From Todiramphus chloris collaris (lineage: Eukaryota > Chordata > Aves > Coraciiformes > Alcedinidae): a stretch of 64,000 bases of DNA. How positions within the stretch are numbered: the stretch's first letter is position 1; each line of letters begins with the position of its first letter. The stretch lies in assembly GCA_025345505.1 (NCBI GenBank), contig JANVCC010010406.1, positions 11,744,764 to 11,808,763 of the forward strand, written 5' to 3'. The translations under genes and the position numbers were made by a program. Below the pieces are notes generated by a model. It was not told the DNA's origin and ran no database searches. It saw only the letters and a list, made by a program, of their open reading frames with translations. Shown here piece by piece: positions 1 to 13,200 of this stretch.

Positions 1-3000
1 AAAGGTGTAAATGCTGTGTAAAGTTTAGGGCCTGAAATTTGTCATGCTGGTGTTTTCATCTGTGTGACTCGTCAGAGAGAGCTGCATGATGGCAACAGCC
101 ACTACAGTTTCTTTTCTAGACTTAAACATACTCTTTTTTTTTACCATTTTGTGAAGCATTTTTCAAAGGTTTCATTTGCCAAAGCTTACAAATCTTAAAC
201 CCTACCAAAGGGTAGTAAAAGTGCAGTAGAGCAGGTTCTGTGGTCTGAATTTCCCCTGAAAGTACTTAACCACTAGGGCAATTTCACGGATGTATCATCC
301 TTTCTCCATCACAGTTCTCTTTTTCTGTCATTCTGATGTGAGAACTGATAAAGCTTCAGACATAAAGAAGAAGTTCTCAACGTCTCTGTTTTTTATTTCT
401 CCTTTTTTAACCTCCCTTCCCTTTACCCCTCCCCAAGTAAGGGTATTGTAGAGAAGGAGGATGAGAAGTTTATCAAACTATTTTGATAATGTTTAACAAT
501 ACACTTATGAGTTTTTAAATTAGGTAAAGTGAATTTGTGAACTGATTGTGTCTCCTATTCTAAGAAGTTATGTTGGACTCTCTAGCTCCAGTGCAGCAGC
601 ACAAGGTGCCTGTAAGGAATGCAGGACCACTCTTTCTAGTGGTTAAGACAGCAATAAAAAAAAAATCATCATTAAAATTCTGCTATCCAGAGGAAGGTCC
701 ATGTACTGACAGAAAGCTGAAAGAAGTGCTACAGCATTTGTAAGGAATTATAGACTGAGTAATTACCAGGGAATTGTTACCTGGGAATTCACAGTCTCAG
801 ATGTTCCAAATGCTATTATTGAGTTACATTTTCCTGTATTTTTTTCTAAAAGTTTCAATCAAGATTGGTCCTGCTGAGTCTTGTTCTACAAGACATCGCC
901 TGTTCCTAAAGTAAGTGTGATAATTTCTTGCATGGTAGTTAGACCGAATTAGCTGGCACAGGCAAGACTGGAGGTGGGTAATTTTCTATTTTATTTTCAT
1001 GTTGCAGTTTCTGCTGGATATGACTGAGGGCCTATTCTCCTTTCAAGCATTTCACAAAGTTCAGTGGGACTGAGACACCACAAACTGCATAGAACTTAAC
1101 TGCATAGAAACTCAAAGCAAGGACTAGCTCAGGATTTAGGAGACTGGACATGAAAAGCACATCTTACGATCTATCTGGAGTACAAAGCCTTGAAACAAAC
1201 ATGTTTAATGTGAACTAAGACGACAATTTCTTCTTTTGGAGTAGGTGCTAGCACGGATACAGTGGCAGGTTGCTGCAAGCACCCATCCCCTTGGGAATCG
1301 AGGAAAACAAAGGCACCAGCTAATTCAGATAAAGAGTCATGTTGCATGTACAAGGATACTATCAGCCCAAGCAGCTAAGTCAAAGCTTTGTATCTGACAA
1401 AAGTGAGTGCGTTTGTTCCCTTCTGCCTCATTCTCTTGGCAGGTGCATAGAGCCATGCCTATTTGATAAGAAAATTAGAGCAGACTGCTGGTAACATGGT
1501 GTTAGTCCACATAATTATGTGCCTTGATATTGTATATGAACAGGAGATGTCCCCTTAAATTACTCCGAAGATAGCAAGAAACATTAACACCATTGCTGTA
1601 ATGGCCTCTCTTACTGATACGGCAAAGCAAAGCTCATTTGAGATGTGTATTTAATTTTATCCTGTCAAACAGTGAAGTTTCAGAAGACTATAAATAAAGG
1701 CTGATAGTATGTGACATTAAAAGACCGTACATACGAGCTGTCTGTGAAAGCTTTGTACCAAGCCAAGATACCAGGAGGTATGTAATAGTCAAACAAACTG
1801 GAGAAGTAGCAGTAATTCCAGGTCTAAATGGAAAACCTAGCAATTGAATTGTAAATCTCCCAAAGGTCTTCAGCCAACTATCTTCAATAGCACAAGCAAA
1901 TACAGACATGGATGTAGCACTATATTTCACATAATAAAACATGTGGCTAGTACCAGTACTAGTTTTAAGCCTTCCTAGTCTCTCCCACTGCTTAAATTTA
2001 TCAATCAGATAAAAATAAGTTGACTTAAAGGGTGGCCTGGAAGGGAAGCACGCAATCAGACGTTTGCTGAGTTCAAAACTCCATAAGCCACAGGAGAAAA
2101 GGAACAGAGGAGGAAGGGGGTGTATGAACATCTACTTTTAATAAACTCGCTAAGGACTGCGTGGCAGCACAAGGCCAAGTAAGCAGCCACAAAAGATGTA
2201 GCTTTGTAACAAATAAACAAAAAGTCTCTGCTTATTTTGCAGTAAAATTTTTTTAGAAGGATGCAAACTGAAACAACCCTGAGGGAAAAAAACCCAAACA
2301 CGTCCAAAGCTGACTATGTCTATACTATAGGTGTCCCTACTTCCTATAGTGCTTCAAAGTTCTACCAAGTCTTTGTTTGAAAAGTTATTTGAACTTGTGT
2401 AGAAAGTTCATTATGCAAAAACTCTTCTTGAGGCATGGAAGTATTCCTGAGCTCCCTACAATGACTAAGCCTTTCAATTTCATTTTTATTGTTTTGAGGC
2501 AGAAAATTAACTTGGGGTAGCACAGAGGAAGTGATCCTTCCTTACCGAGATTCAATATGCTTGTGGAAAGGAATATGAAAGAGGTATTAACCCAGGGAGA
2601 AAAGCAGAAGCATCTATGGAAGAGCAGTATCAGTCCTTTGAAGACTGCGCACAATCCAGATCACATGTGAACGTGAAAAGGAATGCTTTACACAATTCAA
2701 GTTGGAAAAGGTGCCCAACTTCATGTTAAAGGTACAGTGAAGCAAGCATTCACAATTATCCTTGGTATACTAGAATTAGCATCAGCAACCTGTCTCCTAG
2801 GTCATTGATTAGTGTTTCCACAGAACACTAAAAACTGCATTGTGATCACTGGCCATTCGAGGCAGCTGACTAATGCCTGTATTTTCCTTTTTAAGATGGC
2901 ATGCATTAAACATAGGCAAACCATTCATTCCACCCTGCTGTTACATAACTAACACTGCAGGTAAATGTTATCACTGGAAATCACGTCAGTAGGAAAGTAT

Positions 3001-4550
3001 GATCAAGAAACGCCACCTGCTGCTCTCCTGGATCACTGTTCCAAAAAGCTGCTGGAGTGCAACGACACGCACAAAACTCACACTTTGTTTTATTGCAGGA
3101 AGAACATTTGGATATGATAAACAATAATCCCTTCCCACAAAACAGTACCCAAAAGAGCCCTCAGATCCTCATCTGAGTTACTCACTACACAAAGCTTTAA
3201 GCAGCATTTCCTACAGAAGTCTCTTGCAGCAAAACCTAGAAAAAAAAATGCAGTGATTTACTTCGAAAAGCAAATGCCTAGTTCTTTCCAGATTTTTCAA
3301 CAACAAAAAAATCTATTAATTGAATTTCATAATGTTGACTTCTCTTTAATTTCAAGCTTCATCTTTGATTAAAACTCCATATAAGCAAAGTATAATTATT
3401 GCACTGTCTGCAATAATACAGTGCTCACCCCGTTCTCTGAGCCCATCTCCAAGAAATGCTCTCTAGTAACATAGCCCTTGACATTTCAGCCCCTCAGACA
3501 CAGCAAAGACCCTAAGTATTTGCTTAACTTTAAACAAGTTTAGTTTCCTGATCATGGGCACTGGGGAACCAGAAGCCAACCACACCTAAACACACTAAAC
3601 TAAGCATATAGTTGAAGACTGTTCTGCACAAAAGCTATTATGCTCAGGATCTAGACACACCTAAAGGTAAATTTATGTTAAAAAAAAGGTAAAAATATGT
3701 TCAAATCCAAGCCTTCCCAATTAACAAGCCTCTATGCAGCCTGCATGAAACAAATCACTTTGAAATCATCTTCATAAATAGAAGTTGCCCTTCTCTCCTA
3801 CCTTTTTCCTAAGGGAGGATGTTACCAGTCTTCTAGAATTCCAGAGCAACCTTCAATATTCTAATGTATAATTGTCTGTATCTTTTATGTTTTTCTTTGA
3901 AACTACCCTTCTCTCACAAGGTGAAGAAAAAATGTTTCTTCAAAACAAATTACTGGCTTCATATTGGCTTGATTAAATCAGCCTCAAGTCAAAAGAAAAC
4001 ATCAGGTATATTAACAGTTGTAATGGAAGTTGTTAGTATACAGCCACAGTCAGCAACCTAACTAATTCAGTTTAAAATAAACAGACACGTGCATTTAAGT
4101 CCTAGGATGAACCAAATTCTTGCAATTAATATAAGTTTGGAAGTGACAAATAAGGAAAGGAATCAGAATTGACCTTATGTATTTGCTGTGTAGCAGGCTG
4201 AATGGTCAAATGATCTTCTATTGCCTATATATAGTTTTACACCACGCAGTTATCCTGATGGTACTGGGTAGATTGAAGAATAGTTCACTCCTTTTATTTA
4301 TTTTAAAAAAAACTAATCCTTGCCACACTGCAAGCAGCCTTTAAATATCCTGGATTAAAATTAGTTGTGGAGAGAAGATTGGGAGCTACCTGAGGGTCCA
4401 TACTGTATTAGAAGTGTTGAAAGGATTTTCTACTCAGTAAAAAGAAAATGGTTTAAAATCTGTACTTCTGAATTATATAGGAAATCACATGCTACAGTAT
4501 CACAGAACAAGTAATTAGCTGTGTTCTTAGACTAACATATATAGAACTTG
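1..4550. other. AT-rich sequence downstream of PTCD2, no gene seen
   Basis: Only short chance reading frames on both strands, without family features or exon-like joins. I see no RNA gene and no recognisable repeat. It could include the distal 3' untranslated region of a neighbour lying to the left. Confidence 0.6.
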
Positions 4551-5480
4551 AATCATAGACTCATAGAATCGTCAGGGTTGGAAGGGACCTTAAAGATCAC
4601 CTAGTTCCAACCCCCCTGCCATGGGCAGGGACACCTCCCACTAGAGCAGGTTGCTCAGAGCCCCATCCAGCCTGGGCTTAAAAACTTCCGAGGATGGGGA
4701 TTCCACCACCTCTCTGGGCAACCACTCCCGGTGTCTCACATTCCTCATGGTGAAGAAATTCTTCCTAATGTCTAACCTGAATCGATCTATCTCTAGTTTT
4801 AATCCATTCCCTCTAGTCTTACCACTACCTGACAGTGTAAAAAGTCCCTCCCCAGCTTTCTTGTAGCCCCCTTAAGATACTGGAAGGACACAATAAGGTG
4901 TCCCCAGAGCCTTCTCTTCTCCAGACTGAACAACCCCAACTCTCTCAGTCTGTCCCCATAGCAGAGGTGCTCCAGCCTGCTGATCATCCTCGCGGCCCTT
5001 CTCTGGACACGTTCCAGCACATCCATATCCTTACTGTCATAGGGGCTCCAGAACTGGACGCAGTATTCCAGGTCAGGTCTCACGAGAGTGGAGGGGGAGA
5101 ATCACCTCCCTCAACCTGCTGGCCATGCTTCTCTTGATGCAGCCCAGGATACGATTGGCTCTCTGAGCTGCGAGAGCACACTGATGGCTCATGCTGAGCT
5201 TCTCATCCACCAGCACTCCCAAGTCCTTTTCTTCAGGGCTGCTCTCAAGCCAGTCACTGCCCAGCCTATATTGGTGCTTGGGATTGCTCCGACCCAGACG
5301 GAGGACCTTGCATTTGGCCTTGTTGAACTTCATGAGGTTGGCATGGGCCCACCTCTCCAGGCTGTCAAGGTCCCTCTGGATGGCATCCCTTCCCTCCAGC
5401 GTGTCAGCCGCCCCACACAGCTTGGTGTCATTGGCAAACTTGCTGAGGGTGCACTCAATGCCACCGTCCGTGTTGCTGAC
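4551..5480 (-). mobile_element. CR1 LINE, 5'-truncated, minus strand
   Basis: The 3' end, seen on the plus strand as aatcatagactcatagaatc, is the CR1 octamer tail in reverse. Reading inward on the minus strand gives the C-terminal half of the CR1 reverse transcriptase: [43 protein letters not shown] and [15 protein letters not shown], then [13 protein letters not shown] and [10 protein letters not shown] in another frame. A frameshift near 5078 and the change of catalytic FADD to FAND show it is dead. The 5' edge is approximate. The element lies downstream of PTCD2 in the same orientation. Confidence 0.93.
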
Positions 5481-6019
5481 ATGGACATGCCAGGTTGAAC
5501 CTGTGTAACCACTCAGAAAAAGCATGCACACATTTCATAAAAATCTGATACAACCTTCAAATTATTCTTCACTTACACTTGCATGAAATTCCATCCAGTG
5601 TGCAACAGTTTTGTGCATTTTACTAATAAGAAGACATACTGGTGACAGAAATTACAGTGTTAGAACCTCAGAAGAAAACCTCTGAGCTGCTGTAGACACA
5701 TTTGCTTTGATGGCTAAAGATGTGTTTCTGCAGGTTATTTCTTCACAGTGATTCACTGGCCTCAACAAAGTTTCATAGAGCGTGAATGTATGAATTCACA
5801 GAAGAATCCTTTGAGTTCTGACATTTACTTTGGAAAAAGACAAAACAAAAACAACAGCAGACAAAGGAGAGATAAGGTGGCCTGACTTGGAGAGTACCAA
5901 GCTGGGCTCCACTCCCGTGCTCACAGAACTGCTAAGTTCTGTGCCAACATACTCATCTCTTCATATGCAGAAGGAAACCAAAAATACGTGAGTGCCAGCC
6001 GGGGTGTAGCCGTTTCCAA

Positions 6020-6025
6020 TTTATT
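6020..6025 (-). terminator. Alternative distal AATAAA for PTCD2
   Basis: A minus-strand AATAAA about 1 kb downstream of the PTCD2 stop. It would give a 3' untranslated region of roughly 1 kb. Recorded as the main alternative to the hexamer at the stop codon. Confidence 0.3.
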
Positions 6026-6507
6026 CTATTTCAGATGGTGAATGAGAAAAGATTTTTGGGTATACAGGACTCACATTATTACTAGAACCAAGCACATTGG
6101 CCCAAAGCCGTTAAAGCTGGGTCAACATTAAGCTTCTTTGTACCGTTTTCATGATTGCTTGCTCCATGTATGAGTGAATTCTGCAGACGATATACAATTC
6201 TACTCTGGAAAAGTGAGTGTTCTCAGAAACTTGTTAGAACCTAGTTGCAAATTTCTAACAAGATCTGCTTATCCTGGGAGGCTTAACATCAGACAATTTG
6301 AAGGAAGCAACACGTATGGACACTCACTCTGAGACTCTCGGACTTTTGTTCAGGAATCTCCTTCAAGTGAGAAAACAACCAGCTGGCTACCATGCTACCT
6401 CCAAGAGCATTTCTATAATCCCATTTGAAAAGAAAAACCATACTAACGTATTGCTTCTGAAGACAAAGATATTAAAGGGCACAAAGATGCTTGCTCTCCT
6501 CTGATTT

Positions 6508-6567
6508 TAATGGTTGAACTTCATGATCTTAAAGGTCTCTTCCAACCAAAACCATTTGATGATTCTT
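6508..6567 (+). mobile_element. CR1 3'-end fragment
   Basis: About 60 bp resembling the terminal CR1 segment (GAACTTCATGATCTTAAAGG, then TCTTCCAACC and a degraded ATTCTATG tail). A very short 5'-truncated insertion or remnant. Confidence 0.75.
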
Positions 6568-7007
6568 TTTAGAGGTACAGGATTTGAATAAGTAGTTAAA
6601 GCACTTCCATACTCTTTATCTAGACCCTGGACTGCATCCATCCTTTCAGTCTGAACATTACATCTGATGAAGACTGAAATTCCTCCTCATGGATCACAGA
6701 AGACAGGTCAGATACACATGCTATTGTGTTCCATCAGGACATGTAACATAGGAAAATCCTGATTTAAGTGCCCAAGAGAAAACCAAACCACTCTATCAAT
6801 ACGTTTCTGAACAACATACAAATACCCACCATTGTGGTTCGGTTTTAGTGTCAAAATGGAAACATGGAAGCTACACGATCAGTATTTAAAATGCAGTTTC
6901 ACATAAACACCTTAAACTAATTTCTCATTGTGGAGGAGGGAAGAAGACATTTTACTGGAACGTGGCTTCTAAGAGATGACAACAGCAGTTGAGTTTGCCA
7001 TCAAATG

Positions 7008-7013
7008 TTTATT
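7008..7013 (-). terminator. AATAAA poly(A) signal overlapping the PTCD2 stop codon
   Basis: On the minus strand GAATAAAC contains the canonical AATAAA, whose TAA is the PTCD2 stop. CA dinucleotides and a T/GT-rich stretch (CTGCTGTTGTC) follow within about 20-40 nt, the usual arrangement of a cleavage site. Alternatives further downstream are ATTAAA at 6506-6511 and AATAAA at 6020-6025. Which is used cannot be decided from sequence. Confidence 0.5.
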
Positions 7014-7233
7014 CCAACAACAGATTTGACCGAAGGGGTTTAGCAGCCTGATACCCCAATTGCTTCTGATTTAAAAGTTTTGCAGGGGCCTTTTTTGAAC
7101 TAGGAATCTGGAAAAGCATGTCTTCCAGCGTGCTCATGGTTATCCGTCCTGAAGCTTGTAGTTTCATAAGAATACCTCCTAATTTGCCAGAAAGGTTTGG
7201 GTTTTCTTCCATCTTTTCCTTGACTGTAGCCAG
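7009..7233 (-). CDS. PTCD2: PTCD2 terminal coding exon 10
   Basis: 225 nt: 74 codons and a TAA stop at 7009-7011. It encodes the C-terminal tail from [12 protein letters not shown] to RSNLLLE, comparable to the end of human PTCD2. Acceptor tccttag. The stop codon lies inside an AATAAA hexamer. Confidence 0.94.
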   Translation of the reverse strand: MATVKEKMEENPNLSGKLGGILMKLQASGRITMSTLEDMLFQIPSSKKAPAKLLNQKQLGYQAAKPLRSNLLLE

Positions 7234-10200
7234 CTAAGGAGAAGAAAATGACAAGAGTGTTACAGTTCAGCAAGTGAGGATCTCATTCAACCACCAAACT
7301 GAAGACATGCAACCACTCAAAATAAGAGAAAAAGCACACAACATAAAATATATGACTAATGCAATGACTCATGAGAAGAGGACTTTACACAGCACAAATT
7401 ATACACCACCAGACAATGGTGGAAATGCACTGAATATCTATATTAAAGAGAGTTTATTAGATTTAAAATTCCCTGAGAGTTGTACAGTCCTAGTATAGAC
7501 TAACACAATTATTTTCTATTTAAACTCAGGAAAGGTAATTGGTTCATGGGATCTACCTTCCAGATCTGCAACATTCTAATTGTTATTATGTATTGCCCTA
7601 AATGTACAGTTCAGTACAACTCAGCAGAAATCAGACTACGGAACACAGAAGTACTGTATGCCATACACTGAGTATGAGCTCAAGTATAAGAAAATCTCTT
7701 AAAAATTGTTATCCAACAATAACCTGTAGAAGGAATGAGTTAGGACTAATGCTTAGACTTCTTAGGGACTGTTACCAATTTGCTAAAAAAAAAAAATCAA
7801 AATGCAACAATTGCACATGCAAAATTTATTGCAATGAATTTAATTCTTTAAAAAAATCTGCTGCTTGAAAACAATTTTTTCAACACAGCAGCGGTTTTGA
7901 AAGGTATGCCCCCCTTCTACCTAGTGTTAGTTTATGTACCAGTTACTCATTTTTATTTAATAGGCAGCAGTGAAAGGCTAAGTATTTAATTAGTAACACA
8001 GCCCATAGACACATGCAAAACAAATACACTACTAAGTTTCAGGAAAAGCAGCAGCAATGCTTCCAAGCTGATAAGCGTACATACACTGTCTGAAGGAATT
8101 CTTCTTGCTGATCAGTACTGTAAAAGCTGGTTTTTATAGTAAAATACAGTAAAATAGCAAAAGCTATTACTTCCCATATTACATTTCCCTGCATAGCATC
8201 ACAGGTCTTTGCAAGTATTACCAACCTAACAATATTACTCTCATCAGAACTTTATTCTCATTTTTACATCATAGAAGGCAAGAGATCAAATTACTTAATG
8301 CCATTAGGGAATGCCTCATCTGCATTCAGATAAAATTTGAACACCTAAGAGCAAGATCCACAATAAAAAAGGGAAGTGGACAGCTAAGTGTTTTCTCCAA
8401 CAGCACACAAAACCAGCCAGATGCTTTGGCATCTGAATGCATAAGAACTCAAACAACTTTAGGAGGGTGAACTCAGGCACCTGAAGTTCTGTAGCTGAAC
8501 TGCCAGTCGTCACGACTCATGCATGGACCATGGACCTCCTCTCATTATTGTTTACTTACCACCTGCTCAGAAAACTCAATTTTTTTCACAAAGGGAGGAG
8601 TATCTACTTCCACTGCTGCCTCTAATGTCTTTATTACTTCTTCCAGAGAACCAGACCTGAGCTGGACAAGAACCTTAAAGTAAAACCACACCACACAAAT
8701 AGTACTTAGCATCACAATGCAAATTCAGAAGGAAAAAGTGTTTGAAGAAGACATGAAGCAAAGCAGGACAAAATACATTTCTGAATGGTGCACTGATAAA
8801 GATCCATTATTTATTAAGAAAGCAGAGGGAATGATCAATTTCCACAGAGGTTTGATTTTTTTTTGTCATAGCTAGGACCTGGAAAGGAAGCATAAGGCTG
8901 GTGGCAGAGCTTCTCTGGTGGAGCTGCATTAAGCTGTTGTTTAATTAAGTGGGATTTTTCCATAGTGTAGAAAGGTCACTTACACGGCACATGCAGCAGA
9001 CTTTCTCTCAGGTTGCAGACCATGTAATGAAAGAAAAAAATTCTTGTATGCACACATGTGCTTAAGGTTCATAGGGCTACAGGAGGCCTCAAGTGGGCAG
9101 AGCACGGATAAGAAAGGCATTTACTTGAAGCTGTGATTTAAAAAATCTCTAGTGGCAAGAAAGCAAAAAGTTACAATGTCATAATTAGAAATCGTTCATA
9201 GTTCTACATTCTCAGACCCAGAAGTGGTCTTCTTTCCATTCCCAACTACAGTAGGAAGCGATTTTAAGAAACGGAGGGTGTTCACAACTCAGAATGTGAC
9301 TCACTCAACTGACAGAAACTGCCCATGGGCTCAGAAATAAACTCAGCAACAGTACTGATACATGGCTGTGCTAGTAAGAAGCTGGTCTTCCGTTACTTTG
9401 CACACAGGAGTTTACTGTCCGGTGTTACATACTGCTCTGCAAGATTCTAATAAAAAGCAAGCATACTTACCTTAAGATTATTGTATAGTTTGTTCTCTGA
9501 TTTCATTATCTGGGAACAGTAAAATTTGGCTTGTGCTCCATCATTCTAGGAAGGAATTATAAATAATAAAAAAACCCCAATTAAACATGTCTTACACGCT
9601 TTTACAATAGAAGTTCAATAAAAACTACTTGTTTTTCTTGCTATCTTTCACAAGATGGAAATGAATCACGAACGAGCACCTCCAGCCCCTTCACCAAGAC
9701 CCAGACTCCAAACAGCATCCAGCCTGCAAAAGGAACACCCAACACTGGAGTTCCCATGTCATCTGGCTCTTTAGCACATTGACCAGTATTGCCTGCATCG
9801 GATCAGTAGGAAAAGGAAGCATGTAAACAACTCTGAGCATGACAGCACCTAAATGCCATCAACTGATTTGTATAGATGGTAAATGTTGCACTGACATTTA
9901 CTAGATCAGCCATTGTTACTTGGGATCAAGAAACATCTTACTCAGGGCAAAATATACTGTCAAAGATCATGAGACTTAAGGAATCGTTAAATGTGATGTG
10001 GAGCATTATGCTGTTTGCAAACCAAAACATGGTAACTGATTTTTATATAAAGCAACAGCATCAAGGACATTTCATGTTCTTCTAGAAACAAAAGACTCTG
10101 TTTTTTAATTTCAATGCCGGTGAGAAGCTGTGTGATACAAATAAACAAATGAACAAATAAATTTATTTCGATGATGCTATCATTCAGTGACTCTGTTCAC

Positions 10201-13200
10201 CCAGTGAAAAAAAGACAAGAGTGCAATTCTACTTCATTCACACAAATCTGTGAACAACATCAAATCACTAGCTCTTAAATTGCCTGTGACCATTATTTAG
10301 ACATGAAACAGAGAAGGTTCAGAATTTTATCAAGCTGTACACACAATGGCAGAGGAAACATTAGACTTCAGAATTTCCTAGTTGTTATTCTTCTGCTCAA
10401 ACTTTCACCCTGTACTGCCTCAGAGCCTTTCCACATCAGTGCTTAGGCACATGAGGTATATGAAAACCTCCCCCTGAAGAAACACATTGTGGAGAAAGAC
10501 AAGACATCTCTCTGGCAGTAGGTCAACATACATCACAGTCTTTGAGTTTGCCTCCCAAAATAAACATTTTAAAGAGATGATTGTGCAAATATTTTAAGGT
10601 AGCATTTTATTTCTGTTTAAAGGAAACCACCACTAAATAGCAGTTATCTGCAGAAATGGGCTCATGGTTCCATCTAATCTGCTGGCCCAACTCTCATTTT
10701 CTAGAAATATTCCATATGGCACTGCTACTAGCACAAAATATCTGCGCATTAGTCTCAAGACATACTTTTAGATTTCAGTATTTCCACATTCACTTTGTGT
10801 GGGAGTTGTCTATAATCTTACTCTTTGGGGGGCCTCTAAGTTCTAGCACTTGAAGTTATTACATAGATTAGTTAATGCTTCCTCTCTGTTAGTGTCCTTT
10901 CACTGACTATCTTACTAGAATAAAAATACAGAGATTTAGCCATGAATAAAAACCAAAGGTACTGTACCTGCTTCAGAGCAGTTGCAATGGCAAAGCAGAA
11001 TGCTCGCAGCGGTAATGTGTCCCCTTTCAGCTGTGCTTCTTCAAGCAGTTTTGCAGACATTTTGCAAGAGTCTGGATTGTCCTGCATAGAAATTTCAAAC
11101 CTAAGTTGAACTTCTTATTCTTGTGATCTGAAAGGACTGTAGGCAACTGCAATCATATTCAGAAGGCATTCAGACTGTAAGATCATCAAGGCAATCCAGC
11201 TCTGAACCCAACCAAGAAGATTCTGTGCAGAACCTCTTGCGACACACAACATCAAAATATGATATTCAAAGATACAGAGTTCAGAAGAAGGTAAAAATAA
11301 TGCGAATTTGAATATTCAGCAATTTTTAGCCTCTTTTATGGACTGAATCTCACAAGACATTTCCAAATTATGTATTCTGATATTTTAGACGTTTCCCTGT
11401 TTTCCAACACAGAAAGCTTCTGTTATTGCTGGGACTATTTTGAAGAGGAGTCTATAGTAAAAGGCAGTGAGTTTACTGGTGTGTTCTCTCACAAACTCTC
11501 AAAAAAAAAAAAATGCTCCTCACACTGTAAATTATGAGTAGACCTGACTGGACCCCAAACAAAAACTTAAAAGCTGGCAGAAGGAAGGTTTTGTAACAAC
11601 TGGTACAACCAATTCCGAGTATATGGTGTTGATTTCTGTTCTATTCTTATGTTGCTACTGCAAAATACTGACCATGACTTAAAGGACAGGGTCATCCTTT
11701 GGGTGTTTAAGGGATGCTTTTGCATGCCACTGCAGAATGGCCTGCATAGCTCGTTAAAACACCTTTCTAACCACATGAGAAACCTGTGGTTAAAAACATG
11801 TTCTTTGAAAATTCAGAAACATTCTGACCATCAGAATATTATTATTACATATTTTGTTGTTATCAAAAGGCATACAGCCCTTTCCTCCAGTAAACACAGG
11901 ACCCTTTGTTAAACCTAGGGGACAACAGTGACTTACAGTGATTTAAAAGATCCCGTAAGTGTTTTAGAGTTGACCTCTAAAACACTTCTGTACAAAGATT
12001 AAACATTAATTCCTTTGTTTATCCTCTAGTAATAATCTGAGCTTTAAGCCTTGTACATATTTCTGCACTGGTCTCTAGCATGGTTATTCAAAAGAAACTG
12101 AGAATTAACCTGGTAAAAATCCAGTACTATTCTTAATGACACCAGCACCATTATTTCCAGTATTTAAGTAGTGCATCTTGAAGATACTTACATTGAGATC
12201 TTTTCTGAAAACACTTTCAAGCTTCATGGTTTATCCTCCTACCAGTAACAGCTGAATCAACAGATTAAGCTTTTCAAACAGCTCCACCTAATCCTCTTTA
12301 GTGCATAAGGGGTTACTACAGCTTATTGCTGCACTGAAAGTATTTTAGCTTAATGGAAAAAAAACCCCTACAAATTCACTGTGGCTGTTAAAACAACAGG
12401 ATGATAGTTTAGGATAATTTCCCTTCTATTTTTTTTTTAATTTGCTAAACAAGTAATAATGGGCCAAATTTGCTATTGAAAACACAGGTAGGGCCAGAAG
12501 TAGAAGAAAACAGAAGTCTCAGGAACCTCTTCCTGTTGCACATGTCATGGATCCAAGTCTTCTGACAGCAGGCCATGGAAAGACTATGACAGGATTTTAG
12601 AAAAGAAGTTACAGCAGAGGGAGTAGAGGATACCTTAGAGAAACACATTGTGTTTCTGTGAAAATTTTTAACTAAACAGGCAGAATACAGACCAAGGAAC
12701 AACCTTGACATGGTATATATGGCCTCAGTGGATGCTAGTAGCAAACACCAGCTCATAAACTTGGGTTGTAGTGTAGTGTCAGTCTTTGTACATTCACAAC
12801 TTTATAGAGTGCACCCTTGGTAAATCTGCAGATGACACCAAGCTAGGTGGAAGTGTTGATCTGCTTGAGGGTAGGGAAGCTCTACAGAGGGATCTAGGTA
12901 GGCTGGATCCCTGGGCCAAGGCCAATTCCATGAGTTTCAATAAGGCCAAATGCTAGGTCCTGAACTTGGGTCACAACAACCCCCAGGAGCACTACAGGCA
13001 TGGGGAGGAGTGGCTGGAGAGCTGCCAGGCACAGAAGGGCCTGGGGATGTTGATTGACAGCTGTCTGAACATGAGCCAGCAGTGTGCCCAGGTGGACAAG
13101 AAGGCCAATGGCATCCTGGCCTGGATCAGGAACAGTGTGGTCAGCAGGAGCAGGGAGGTGATCATTCCTCTGTACTCGGCTTTGGTGAGGCCGCACCTCG

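Larger units (their letters stand above)
5481..7007. other. 3' flank of PTCD2
   Basis: Holds the candidate poly(A) signals for PTCD2 and one CR1 tail fragment. Otherwise no coding or structured feature was seen. Confidence 0.6.

Noticed and set aside
12445..12756. 103-codon minus-strand frame in PTCD2 intron 6, just upstream of the CR1
   Set aside because: Cys/Ser-rich without motif. It is on the PTCD2 strand but does not fit between exons 6 and 7, whose join is already consistent with orthologues.
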